Part shown: positions 54,237-61,490 of the stretch, piece by piece
Position numbering within the stretch: the stretch's first letter is position 1
Layout of the letters: each line of letters opens with the position of its first letter
Assembly: GCF_001050235.1 (NCBI RefSeq)
Contig: NZ_DF967972.1
Location: forward strand, 742,171 to 806,170
Length of the DNA: 64,000 bases
Direction of reading: 5' to 3'
Source of the DNA: Longilinea arvoryzae
GTDB lineage: Bacteria > Chloroflexota > Anaerolineae > Anaerolineales > Anaerolineaceae
Made by a program: the position numbers and the translations under genes
Notes under the pieces: model-generated
The model's input: only the letters and a program-made list of their open reading frames with translations
Databases searched by the model: none
Told to the model about the DNA's origin: nothing

Positions 54237-54686
54237 TCACTCTACTTTCGGTAATCGATTCTGGCCGGTGATTTCACTTTCAATAATTTGAACCCATTTT
54301 TGGGCAAACTCCAGAATTTGTTTGGCTTCATTGGTTGAAACCAGCCCTGTGGTTTCGTAAATGACCCGGTTCCGCTTTCGACGCATTTGATCGAAAAGAG
54401 CAACTTCGTTGGTATAACGATTTCCAAAACTTTCGCGCACAAACTCGACCACCACAGCATGATTTTCGGCTCCACGCGGGCGGTATCCCTGATAAAACAT
54501 CCAGGCCCGCCCGGATTGCAGAACGGCGTTATACGACATACTGTATGCCCATTCCGGATCTTCGGGCAAATTGCGAGTCGCGGCAGCTAGATCTCGTGCA
54601 GCCAGGTGTAATAACTGTTGAATCTCGGACGGTTGGGCGTGATAGGCCTTTATCTTTTTTTCTGCCAACAGGGATTCATAAGCCAT
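54237..54686 (-). CDS. HEPN-domain protein (toxin-like partner)
   Basis: A 149-residue all-helical HEPN protein: 'LLHLAARDLAAATRNLPEDPEWAYSMSYNAVLQSGRAWMFYQGYRP' across 25-70 and the late motif 'RRKRNRVIYETTGLVSTNEA' near 100-120. Active HepT-type HEPN RNases carry R-N-x3/4-H; here the His position is Tyr (RNRVIYE), so RNase activity is doubtful or the subgroup differs. The gene overlaps the upstream MNT gene by 11 bases. HEPN/MNT pairs are known as toxin-antitoxin or phage-defence modules, with the MNT modifying the HEPN partner. Confidence 0.85.
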   Translation of the reverse strand: MAYESLLAEKKIKAYHAQPSEIQQLLHLAARDLAAATRNLPEDPEWAYSMSYNAVLQSGRAWMFYQGYRPRGAENHAVVVEFVRESFGNRYTNEVALFDQMRRKRNRVIYETTGLVSTNEAKQILEFAQKWVQIIESEITGQNRLPKVE

Positions 54687-55245
54687 TTTCCGCTCCGATC
54701 AACATGACCTTCGGGGATTGTGTAACATTGATCGCAAATGGATCCTGATCGCTGATCTTTTTCGACCATTCATTTGGTGTAAAAAGGGTGTAGTTGATTG
54801 ACCGGTTCAGATCTTTTTCGAGCTGAGACACCGTTACGGAAAATACAGTCAAATCCAGCTCTCCGATGACCATCAGGTCGATATCCGAAAACGCATCGAC
54901 TTCACCGGAGGCAAATGAGCCATATATGAAAGCAGCTTGAATATTGGGGAAATCCGACAGACTGGCGAGAATTTTTCCGCCAAAGCCTTCCGTTTTGAGC
55001 ACCAGACCTTGCAGTTCAGGTACGATCGGGCAGCGTGGATCAGCTGAAAAAACCTTGGACTTGCCGAACTGTTCGCTTTGCAGGATGCCGATTTTTTCTA
55101 GATGGTTCAATTCTCTCCAAACGGCACTGTAACTTTCGCCAATTCGCAGTGAAAGCACGTGCGCATTCAAACGGTTCTCGGAGGACAAAAGGAGAATCGT
55201 CAGGAGTTTGGAACGGACGCGGGAAGAAAACAATCCTTCAAGCAT
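54676..55245 (-). CDS. MNT nucleotidyltransferase with N-terminal winged helix
   Basis: A 189-residue protein. Residues 1-75 are a winged helix-turn-helix ('LNAHVLSLRIGESYSAVWRELNHLEKIGILQSEQFG'). Residues ~95-189 form a minimal nucleotidyltransferase domain with the polymerase-beta motif 'FIYGSFASGEVDAFSDIDLMVIG' split at 107-129 (G-S-F...S-D-I-D-L). It partners the HEPN gene. The fused winged helix, plus the double dyad 11 bases upstream (55256-55295), suggests it represses its own operon. Confidence 0.88.
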   Translation of the reverse strand: MLEGLFSSRVRSKLLTILLLSSENRLNAHVLSLRIGESYSAVWRELNHLEKIGILQSEQFGKSKVFSADPRCPIVPELQGLVLKTEGFGGKILASLSDFPNIQAAFIYGSFASGEVDAFSDIDLMVIGELDLTVFSVTVSQLEKDLNRSINYTLFTPNEWSKKISDQDPFAINVTQSPKVMLIGAENGL

Positions 55246-55255
55246 AGGCTACCTG

Positions 55256-55295
55256 TTATCACTTTTTGTGATAATACTATCACAAAAAGTGATAA
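55256..55295. promoter_or_regulatory. Double operator upstream of the MNT/HEPN operon
   Basis: TTATCACTTTTTGTGATA (55256-55273) and its exact complement (55278-55295) are separated by ATAC. Each arm is itself a dyad ATCAC-N5-GTGAT. Two adjacent dimer sites, or one long hairpin, are placed right before the MNT start. Confidence 0.8.
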
Positions 55296-55336
55296 TCGAT
55301 TGAGAAAAACGGAAAAACGATTTTTGTCAGGCAAAA

Positions 55337-55391
55337 AGTGAGTCGTGAGACGTGAAGAGTGAACCGTTCACGCTTCACTCTTCACGCTTCA
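55337..55391. repeat. GTGAAGAGTGAACCGTTCACGCTTCAC palindromic short repeat
   Basis: GTGAGTCGTGAGACGTGAAGAGTGAACC and its near complement GTTCACGCTTCACTCTTCACGCTTCACC meet head to head at about 55364. The right arm encodes the last residues of the downstream-reading gene (minus strand). Confidence 0.8.
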
Positions 55392-56592
55392 CCCTCTTCT
55401 TCAGCACTTCGAGTGCCTCTTCCGGCTGGCTGCGCTGTACTTCCACCCGGGGCGTCTTATGCCAGGCGGCGCAGCGCAACAGCGCTCCGGCGACGTCATC
55501 GAGCAGTCCGTCGTCCACGGATACATCGGGCTCGAAGTACAGGCTGCGCACCTCAAAGCGGCCTTCCTGGCGGTAGGCCTTGGCGTCCAGGCGGCCCACC
55601 AGCGCGCCGCGGCGCAGGATGGGCAGGGAGAAGTAACCGTAACGCCGTTTGGGGGCCGGCGTATAGCATTCGATCATGTAATCGAAATCGAACAGCTCGC
55701 GCGCGCGGACGCGGTCCCACACCAGCGGGTCGAAGGGCGAGAGCAGGGTCGTGTAGGTCGGCTGGAGCGCGTCGTTGCGAGCCTGCTCCAGCAGGGCTGT
55801 GTTGACCGGATGCACGTAGGCCGGGCTTTCCCAACCCTCCACGGCGGTTTCGATCAGTTCGCCGCTGGCGGCCAGTTCGCGAAGCAGGGCGGACAGGCCG
55901 GTTTTCGGCAGGCGGTAGTAGTCCCACACCCAGTTGGGGCGCGCGAGGCCCAGTTTTTCGACGCTGCGCAGGACCAGTTCGCGGCGAACCTCATCCGCGG
56001 AAGGCGCATTGGCATCGTCCCAACCCGGCAGCACGCGTTCGCGCAGGTCGTACACGCGCTGGAATTTCTCGCGCCGCGCGATCATCAGCTCGCCGGTGGT
56101 GTGCAGCACCTCCAGGGCCACTTTTTCTTCCTTCCAGTTCCACCAGCCGCCGGAGGGTTTGTGATTTTCGAAGTCGGCCGAGCGCACCGCTCCTTCGGCG
56201 CGAATGCGCGCCAGGATGCCGTTCACCAGATCCGCGTGCTCCTCAATCCACTTCGGCGCGTCGTACCAGCCGCGCACGCCATTCAGCATGGTGCGCCGCT
56301 GCAGGGGATAATCCTCGATGGGCAGGAAGCAGGCCGCGTGCGCCCAGTATTCGAACAGGCGGCCTTCGGCCAACAGTTCGTCCAGCCAGTTGGGATCGTA
56401 ATCGCCCAGGCGCGTGAAGAGTGTCAGGTAGGGGCTGCGCGCCACCACGTGGATGGTGTCGATTTGCAGCACACCCATGCGCCGAATGGCATCCAGCACG
56501 TCCGTTTTCGTGGCCGGGGCGGGCGGTGGGCTGAGCAATCCCTGGGCGGCCAGGGCCAGGTTGCGCGCGGCAGAGAGGGACAGGGTGAACAT
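55375..56592 (-). CDS. YcaQ/AlkZ-like winged-helix DNA glycosylase
   Basis: A 405-residue protein of the HTH_42 (DUF1006) family built from winged-helix repeats. 'DAIRRMGVLQIDTIHVVARSPYLTLFTRLGDYDP' across 33-67 includes the Q-x-D catalytic motif (Gln-Ile-Asp near 43-45), as in E. coli YcaQ. 'FEYWAHAACFLPIEDYPL' near 79-96 and 'LLSPFDPLVWDRVRARELFDFDYMIECYTPAPKRRYGYFSLPIL' near 280-323 are typical. These enzymes remove alkylated bases, including interstrand cross-links. The last ~8 residues (RVKREE region) are encoded by the neighbouring GTGAAGCG repeat, so the C-terminus is repeat-derived. Confidence 0.9.
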   Translation of the reverse strand: MFTLSLSAARNLALAAQGLLSPPPAPATKTDVLDAIRRMGVLQIDTIHVVARSPYLTLFTRLGDYDPNWLDELLAEGRLFEYWAHAACFLPIEDYPLQRRTMLNGVRGWYDAPKWIEEHADLVNGILARIRAEGAVRSADFENHKPSGGWWNWKEEKVALEVLHTTGELMIARREKFQRVYDLRERVLPGWDDANAPSADEVRRELVLRSVEKLGLARPNWVWDYYRLPKTGLSALLRELAASGELIETAVEGWESPAYVHPVNTALLEQARNDALQPTYTTLLSPFDPLVWDRVRARELFDFDYMIECYTPAPKRRYGYFSLPILRRGALVGRLDAKAYRQEGRFEVRSLYFEPDVSVDDGLLDDVAGALLRCAAWHKTPRVEVQRSQPEEALEVLKKRVKREE

Positions 56593-56608
56593 TAGACCTC
56601 GCGGAGTG

Positions 56609-56626
56609 CTAGAAATAAAGTTCTAG
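56609..56626. promoter_or_regulatory. CTAGAA-N6-TTCTAG dyad between divergent genes
   Basis: A perfect 6-bp half-site dyad, 17 bases before the glycosylase start and 70 bases before the DinB-like start. A TATAGT (56656-56661) downstream could be the -10 of the DinB-like gene. The dyad could regulate either or both genes. Confidence 0.45.
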
Positions 56627-56695
56627 AGCTTGATTATACATGATTATTCCTATGGTATAGTATTTCTACAGATTTTTTCTACATGAGGTGTCAAC

Positions 56696-57403
56696 ATGCT
56701 CATCCGTGTGGGATTGGAAAATGGCGCCGACGGGCATTCGATCGCCTGGGCGCTGGATTTTCCGGGTTGTTACGCCGACGGCGCCGACGGCAGCGCGGCC
56801 CTGGTGGCCCTGCCGCGGGCGCTGGTGGCCTATGAGGCCTGGATCAAGGCCCACGCCAGCCCATCCTGGCTGCCTGACCTGAGCGAAATCGACGTGCGCC
56901 TGGTGGATACCTGGCAGTGTTACTTCGTCGATGACGATTTGAACGAATGCGCCGACGGTTATGAGGTCAACGCCTGGTTTCGGGATGACTGGCGTCCGCT
57001 GCGCGCGGAGGAAATCGAGCACGCGCTGCAAATGCTGCGCTGGAACCGCGCCGAACTCATGGCCGCCATCGAAGGGGCATCCCAGGCCGCCATGGAAGAA
57101 AAGCAGCCCGGTGAGCGCTGGGCGGTGCGCGGCGTACTCAACCACGTGGCCGGCGCCGAATGGTGGTATATGGACCGCCTGGACCTGGCCGGCCTGACCC
57201 GCGACCAGGTGCCCAAGGATCCCTTCGAACGCCTGCCGCTGGTGCGCAAGCAGTTGGAAGCCGTGCTGCCCGGCCTGGCTGGTATGGACCGCGTGGTCGG
57301 CAGGGAAGGCGAGTTCTGGTCGCCGCGCAAGATGCTGCGCCGAACGCTGCAGCACGAGCGCGATCATATTGGGCATATTCTGAAGTTGGTCAGGGAGAAG
57401 TAG
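56696..57403 (+). CDS. DinB-like protein with HicB-like N-terminal part
   Basis: A 235-residue protein. Residues 1-60 ('HSIAWALDFPGCYADGADGSAALVALPRALVAYEAWI') look like a HicB/antitoxin-type domain. Residues ~105-230 are a DinB/YfiT-like four-helix bundle: 'LQMLRWNRAELMAAIEG', 'GVLNHVAGAEWWYMDRL' (first His ligand) and 'LRRTLQHERDHIGHILKLV' (later His ligands). DinB proteins are damage-associated metal-dependent thiol-transferase-like enzymes of mostly unknown function. GAGGTG precedes the ATG by 6 bases. It is divergent from a DNA glycosylase, a tempting but unproven repair context. Confidence 0.82.
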   Translation: MLIRVGLENGADGHSIAWALDFPGCYADGADGSAALVALPRALVAYEAWIKAHASPSWLPDLSEIDVRLVDTWQCYFVDDDLNECADGYEVNAWFRDDWRPLRAEEIEHALQMLRWNRAELMAAIEGASQAAMEEKQPGERWAVRGVLNHVAGAEWWYMDRLDLAGLTRDQVPKDPFERLPLVRKQLEAVLPGLAGMDRVVGREGEFWSPRKMLRRTLQHERDHIGHILKLVREK

Positions 57404-57577
57404 ATTTTTGATTCGGTATTCGTCAATTCGGTAGTCGTTGATTCGGTAGTCGTCGACCCGTGGGGTGAATAAGAAGTTTTCCAGCTCCTACCAAATTGCG
57501 ATTTGACCAATCACGGATACCGAATACCCAATACCGAATACCCAATACCGAATACCGAACACCCAATACCCTTCTTC
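57404..57577. repeat. GATTCGGTATTCG / GAATACCCAATACCG repeat patch
   Basis: [TTGATTCGGTAGTCG]n at about 57410-57458 and the complementary [CGAATACCCAATACCG]n at about 57518-57573. Opposed orientation makes the region self-complementary, a possible terminator-like structure between the DinB-like gene and the convergent ATPase gene. Confidence 0.82.
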
Positions 57578-58336
57578 TCACTCGATCGCCCCGCGCAGCA
57601 ATTTCTGCTGTTCGGCGAAGCGGGGCGTGTAGCGCATTTCGTCGCTGCGCGGGCGCGGCAGATCAACATTCAGGTCGAAGGCCACCCGGCCGGGGCGCGC
57701 GGTGAGCACCAGTACCCGGTCGGCCAGCAGCAGGGCTTCGCTGATCGAGTGCGTCACCATCAGCACGGTGGTGCGGTGTTTCTGCCACAGGTGCAGCAGT
57801 TCGCTGCCCATCTTCTCGCGCGTCAGGGCGTCCAGCGCGCCGAAGGGCTCGTCCAGCAGCAGCAATTCGGGATCCTCGATAAAGGCGCGCGCCAGGGCCA
57901 CGCGCTGGGCCATGCCGCCGGAAAGTTCGCGCGGCCAGTTGTTTTCGAAACCCTGCAGGCCGATCAATTCCACCAGCTCGGCGGCGCGCGCATTGGCCGC
58001 CGCCGTTTCGACGCCGGCCAGCTCCAGCGGCAGGGTGATGTTTTGCAGCACCGTGCGCCAGGGCATTAAATTGGCCTGTTGGAACACCAGGCTGACGCGC
58101 GGCTGCCCGGCAAAATGCAGCTTGACCTCGCCGACGCTGGGCGCCTGCAGCCCGGCCAGCACGCGCAGCAGGGTCGTCTTACCGCTGCCGGAGGGTCCTA
58201 ACACGCACAGGAATTCCTGTTTGTGCAGGTCGAAATTAATGCCCCGCAGCGCCTGCAGGCCGCCCCGGTCATCCTCGAAGGTGACCCCCAGGCTGCGCAC
58301 CTGAACCACAGGCAATTCTGCAACCGGTTCGCTCAT
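57578..58336 (-). CDS. ABC transporter ATPase of the riboflavin (RibXY-type) operon
   Basis: A 252-residue SsuB/TauB/NitD-type ATPase: Walker A 'LGPSGSGKTT' near 46, Q-loop 'LVFQQANLMPWRT' near 82, signature 'LSGGMAQRVALARAF' near 138, Walker B 'LLLLDEPFGALD' near 158 and 'LMVTHSISEALLLAD' near 190. The start ATG overlaps the previous stop by one base (TAATG). It energises the permease and binding protein of the same operon. A longer frame to 58474 lies inside the binding-protein gene and is rejected. Confidence 0.93.
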   Translation of the reverse strand: MSEPVAELPVVQVRSLGVTFEDDRGGLQALRGINFDLHKQEFLCVLGPSGSGKTTLLRVLAGLQAPSVGEVKLHFAGQPRVSLVFQQANLMPWRTVLQNITLPLELAGVETAAANARAAELVELIGLQGFENNWPRELSGGMAQRVALARAFIEDPELLLLDEPFGALDALTREKMGSELLHLWQKHRTTVLMVTHSISEALLLADRVLVLTARPGRVAFDLNVDLPRPRSDEMRYTPRFAEQQKLLRGAIE

Positions 58337-59322
58337 TACGGCTCCGGTACGAACTGATTGGTATAGGCCGCGCTGAGGTCCAGCGGCGATTTGAGCAGCC
58401 CCATCTCCAGCAGAATGGACTGCATGTTCTCCCAGGCCTGCGGGTCGGAGTAACCCGGGCGGTCGGTCTTCCATTCTTCGATCGAGGCCGCCAGCACCTG
58501 GCGCTGCACGTCCGGGTTGCCCTCGGCCAGGTTGTCGACGTACTTCTTGCTGATCTCGAAGGCTGCCCCCGGGTCGGCGATGCTGGCCTGGATGCCCTTC
58601 AGCATCGCCCGGACCATCTTCTGCACCAGCTCGGGGTTCTCCTTCAGCACTTTCTCGCTGGTGGCCAAGCCGTTGCCCACCAGCGACAGGTAATCAGACA
58701 CGCGCAGGACGTTTACACTGTAGCCTTGCGCGGCAAGCTGGATCGGCTCGTTGGCCAGGTAGATCACCCCGGCCTGGTCGTGGTCGGTGGCGACCATTTC
58801 GGCCTGGGTGAAGCCCACCACGTCGAGCTGCACGTCGCTTTCCTGCAGCTTTCCGGCGCTCAGGAGGGCGCGCAGGCCGATGTAGCTGGCGCCCGAGAGC
58901 ACCGGCACGGCGATCTTCTTGCCTTTCAGGTCGGCCGGCGTTTTGATACCCTGCTCCTGCTTGGCAACGATGCCCACCGGATACTGCTGGTACCAGGCGG
59001 CGGTGTAGACCACCGGCAGCCCCTGGGCGCGCGCCAGCAGCACCTGTTCGCCGGAGACGATGGCGAACTGGAGCTTGTTGGCGCCCAACAGCGCCAGGTT
59101 GTCGTTCTCCATGCTGTAATCGATGCTCACGTCCAGACCTTCATCGCGGAAGTAGCCGTTTTCGATGGCGACGTAGAGCGGCGCAAACTGCACGTTGGGG
59201 ATGTAGCCCACCGGCAGGCTGACCGGCGTGAGTTGCGCGGCAGCCGTCGGGGCGGTGGTCGCCTGCGGCGCGCAGGCCGCCAGGAGGGAGAGCAACACCA
59301 GGGGAATAATCAATTTCTTCAT
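58336..59322 (-). CDS. ribY: RibY-like substrate-binding lipoprotein (NMT1/ThiY family)
   Basis: A 328-residue lipoprotein (lipobox LAAC, Cys 17). NMT1-type features: 'LPVGYIPNVQFAPLYVAIENGYFRDEGLDVSI' across 36-67, 'LARAQGLPVVYTAAWYQQYPVGIVA' across 95-119, 'TPADLKGKKIAVPVLSGASYIGLRALL' across 126-152 and 'ELVQKMVRAMLKGIQASIADP'. Family members bind pyrimidine or nitrogen compounds; the FMN riboswitch on this operon points to riboflavin or a precursor, as proposed for Chloroflexus RibXY. AAAGGA precedes ATG 59322. The open frame further upstream runs through the CACAGAG repeat and is rejected. Confidence 0.85.
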   Translation of the reverse strand: MKKLIIPLVLLSLLAACAPQATTAPTAAAQLTPVSLPVGYIPNVQFAPLYVAIENGYFRDEGLDVSIDYSMENDNLALLGANKLQFAIVSGEQVLLARAQGLPVVYTAAWYQQYPVGIVAKQEQGIKTPADLKGKKIAVPVLSGASYIGLRALLSAGKLQESDVQLDVVGFTQAEMVATDHDQAGVIYLANEPIQLAAQGYSVNVLRVSDYLSLVGNGLATSEKVLKENPELVQKMVRAMLKGIQASIADPGAAFEISKKYVDNLAEGNPDVQRQVLAASIEEWKTDRPGYSDPQAWENMQSILLEMGLLKSPLDLSAAYTNQFVPEP

Positions 59323-59339
59323 GAAGGGTCCTTTGAAAT

Positions 59340-59615
59340 AAGAGGTAGCCACAGAGATCACAGAGGGCTCAGAGAATGAAATAGGAAAAAAAGCCACAGA
59401 GATCACAGAGTCCTCAGAGAATGAAAGAGGGGGAAAGAGCCACAGAGAATGAAAGAGGAAAAAAGCCACAGAGATCACAGAGTCCTCAGAGAATTGAAAA
59501 GAAAGAGGAGAACATTTTTTGAAAGAGAAAACCAATTCTGTACATCAAAGGCCGCTTTTTCTTCTTGTCTTTAAAATCTTTGTGTTCTTGGCTCTGTGCT
59601 CTCTGTGGCCTCTGT
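59340..59615. repeat. CACAGAGATCACAGAG repeats inside the transporter operon
   Basis: Four copies of an AGCCACAGAGATCACAGAG(T/G)... GAGAATGAAAGAGG-like word at 59342-59500, then inverted words (GGCTCTGTGCTCTCTGTGGCC) at 59589-59615. They fill the gap between the permease and binding-protein genes and could form a long-range hairpin in the mRNA. There is no gene here. Confidence 0.85.
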
Positions 59616-59622
59616 GGCATTC

Positions 59623-60417
59623 TTAACTCCGCCACTTCAGCAGACGTTTCTCGAGCAGCACGATGATTCCGTAGAGCGACATGGCCATGACCATCAGCGC
59701 GAAGATGGCCACGAACACCAGGGCGGTGTCGAACTGGCCGCGCCCGATGTTGATCAAAAATCCCAGCCCGCGGTCTGAGCTGACGAACTCGCCCACCACC
59801 GCGCCGATGACCGAGAGCGTGGCGCCGACGCGCAGCCCGCCCAGCAGCACCGGCAGCGCGGCCGGCAGTTCCAGGTAGCGCAGCATCTGGGATGGCGTGG
59901 CGTGCAGCGAACGCATCAGGTCGCGCAGGTTTTCGGGGACGGCGCGCATGCCGACCAGGGTGTTGATCAGCACCGGGAAGAAGACGGTCAGCGCGCAGAT
60001 GAGCACCTTGGCGGTCACACCCGGGAACCAGATGATGAGCAGCGGCGCGATGGCCGCCACCGGCACGGCCTGGCTGGCCACCAGGTAGGGCGAGAGGATC
60101 TTTTCGACCAGCGGCGAGCGCGAGAGCCAGTACCCCAGGGCCATGGCCAGGATGCCGCCCGTCGCCAGCCCGGCCAGCACCTCGCCCAGCGTGACCAGTG
60201 TGTGGCGCTCCAGCGTCCCGTCGGCAAGCGTCTGGGCCAGCTTCTGCAGGACCAGCTCCGGTGAGGGCAGGATGAAGGCCGGCAGCCCGCCCCAGCGCGC
60301 GACCGCTTCCCACGCCCCCAGCACAACTAACACCGAAACGGGCGCGACCCATCCGCTATGGCGCTGGATCAGCCGCGGCGTTGTGCTTTTGTAATCCCGT
60401 TTCAAACTGAGATCCAT
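59623..60417 (-). CDS. ribX: RibX-like ABC transporter permease
   Basis: A 264-residue BPD_transp_1 permease with about six helices (first at 25-43). The coupling EAA loop reads 'NLRDLMRSLHATPSQMLRYLELPAALPVLLGGLRVGATLSVIGAVVGEFVSSDRGLG' (region ~160-216), as in SsuC/TauC/ThiX-type permeases. It is the first gene after the FMN riboswitch, so its expression should fall when FMN is plentiful. Start ATG 60417 follows AAGGAAGG; the longer frame to 60840 runs through the riboswitch and is rejected. Confidence 0.9.
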   Translation of the reverse strand: MDLSLKRDYKSTTPRLIQRHSGWVAPVSVLVVLGAWEAVARWGGLPAFILPSPELVLQKLAQTLADGTLERHTLVTLGEVLAGLATGGILAMALGYWLSRSPLVEKILSPYLVASQAVPVAAIAPLLIIWFPGVTAKVLICALTVFFPVLINTLVGMRAVPENLRDLMRSLHATPSQMLRYLELPAALPVLLGGLRVGATLSVIGAVVGEFVSSDRGLGFLINIGRGQFDTALVFVAIFALMVMAMSLYGIIVLLEKRLLKWRS

Positions 60418-60516
60418 CCCAACCTTCCTTATCGCATGCAATAGAAAACCTGCCACAAGACAGACTCGGGGCAGGTTGGCAGACGGTTGCGATTCCGCTC
60501 CCGGCTGGTTGCAATG

Positions 60517-60543
60517 AAAACCCCGAAACACAAGGTTCCGGGG
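60517..60543 (-). terminator. Candidate riboswitch terminator hairpin
   Basis: On the minus strand CCCCGGAA pairs with TTTCGGGG and is followed by TTTTC, about 30 bases after the aptamer. This fits an expression platform by premature termination. A second hairpin (AACCTGCC/GGCAGGTT, about 60436-60471) lies nearer the start codon. Confidence 0.6.
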
Positions 60544-60574
60544 CGAATTTGACCAGGCGCGTTTACGCCAAATC

Positions 60575-60705
60575 TCGATCCTTCTTATATCCGGACTATA
60601 CCGTCGACCCTGGAATTTCACCAGATCGTGCGCAAGAGCGCGCTCGTGGGTTATCACCACCGATCGGGAATTGGGATTTTGTCCCGCACCCTGCCCCGAA
60701 GGTAC
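60575..60705 (-). promoter_or_regulatory. FMN riboswitch (RFN element)
   Basis: Minus-strand features in order: 'CCTTCGGGGCAGGGTGCGG', 'GATCGGTGGTGATAACCCAC', 'GAGCGCGC', 'GATCTGGTGAAATTCCAG', 'GGTCGACGGTATAGTCCGG' and 'ATATAAGAAGG'. These match the conserved RFN boxes (GGGGCAGGG, GGYGGTGAT, YCCGCGAGC-like, GAUCYGGUGNAAUUCC, CCGACRGUAUAGUCYGGAU, GAAGR). CCTTC at the 5' end pairs with GAAGG at the 3' end to close P1. FMN binding should reduce transcription of the downstream transporter operon. Confidence 0.93.
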
Positions 60706-60724
60706 TATGCGATTGTCAAAAATA

Positions 60725-60753
60725 AGTATAGTCCGGTGGCATGGGAGTGTCAA
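60725..60753 (-). promoter_or_regulatory. Promoter of the riboswitch-transporter operon
   Basis: On the minus strand TTGACA (60753-60748), a 17-base spacer, TATACT (60730-60725). Transcription would begin just before the RFN element. Confidence 0.88.
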
Positions 60754-60761
60754 TAGTTGAA

Positions 60762-60842
60762 GGAAATGGTATTCGTAGCATCGGTATTCGGAGATGCGTG
60801 AACCGGAGACCAAAATCCCGGATACCGTATTCCGGATCAACC
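60762..60842. repeat. GGTATTCGTAGCATCGGTATTCGG short repeats
   Basis: GGTATTCG words at 60768-60790 and inverted CGGATACCGTATTCCGG at about 60820-60838. Same family as 57404-57577. Confidence 0.65.
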
Positions 60843-60848
60843 CTTCAT

Positions 60849-60864
60849 TTATTCCTAGGAATAA
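60849..60864. promoter_or_regulatory. TTATTCCTAGGAATAA palindrome
   Basis: A perfect 16-bp dyad about 15 bases upstream of TATACT/TATAAC boxes (60882-60895) and 65 bases before the next start. Candidate operator for the small gene at 60930. Confidence 0.5.
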
Positions 60865-60929
60865 TCGAACGCGATGTCTGTATACTGAATATAACGGTCT
60901 CCAATTCAGTGCGGGTAAGGAGATTAATC

Positions 60930-61352
60930 ATGAGCAACCCTTTTTCGGAAATCAGGGTCAAACCGGACGAGGATATCACTGAACTGGGCGATGAACATCG
61001 ACAGAGAATGGCTAAGCGGGACGCCATTTACAGCAAATACGATCCCATGGTGAACGAAATTCTGGATCTCTTTATTGCCGCCCACCGGCCGGGCGTCTGG
61101 GTAAAGGACAGCGACTGCTCACGCAGCTATTGCTGTCATGTGGCCTGGTTCGCAGGCCCGAAAGAGACGCATTCGGATCCGTATGACAAGCACCACACGC
61201 TGCGCCGCCGGATCGAAATCCAGCTCGAAATGGACAGCCTGTGCAACCCAACGGGTTTCAAAGTGATCAATTATGAATCCGTCGATAAGATCATTCACGT
61301 GGGTCTGGAAAAGGACGATCTGATCCGCGGGATCAAGGCGGTCATGGAGTAG
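60930..61352 (+). CDS. Hypothetical 140-residue protein
   Basis: I do not recognise this protein. It is soluble, charged and probably helix-rich at the N-terminus ('DEDITELGDEHRQRMAKRDAIYSKYDPMVNEILDLFI' region). It has a Cys-rich stretch 'KDSDCSRSYCCHVAWF' near 60-75, His/Lys-rich 'DPYDKHHTLRRRIEIQLE', and a basic-acidic C-terminus. TAAGGAG lies 6 bases before ATG 60930; the longer frame from 60741 lies in the promoter and repeat DNA of the divergent operon. A palindrome at 60849 may regulate it. No neighbour suggests a function. Confidence 0.75.
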   Translation: MSNPFSEIRVKPDEDITELGDEHRQRMAKRDAIYSKYDPMVNEILDLFIAAHRPGVWVKDSDCSRSYCCHVAWFAGPKETHSDPYDKHHTLRRRIEIQLEMDSLCNPTGFKVINYESVDKIIHVGLEKDDLIRGIKAVME

Positions 61353-61445
61353 GGCCCCGGCTTATAACGGAGAATGCCCGGCCCATCTGCATGCGATTCC
61401 ATTGGGATCATCGCTATCCTTCTCTGGAATCGCGCCTTGATGTGT

Positions 61446-61490
61446 TTTCTCATTCAGCATTCTACATTCATCCTTCAGCATTCCTAAAAT
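61446..61490. repeat. ATTCAGCATTCTACATTCATCCTTCAGC short repeat
   Basis: Words of the ATTCAGCATTCATCCTTCAAC family, also in the 240-bp repeats at 1 kb and in the array at 63.2-63.5 kb. It abuts the HerA-like stop codon. Confidence 0.7.

Noticed and set aside
60418..60574. Thiamine (TPP) riboswitch in front of the NMT1-type transporter
   Set aside because: The conserved boxes are those of the FMN element; TPP boxes (CUGAGA, ACYUGA) are absent.
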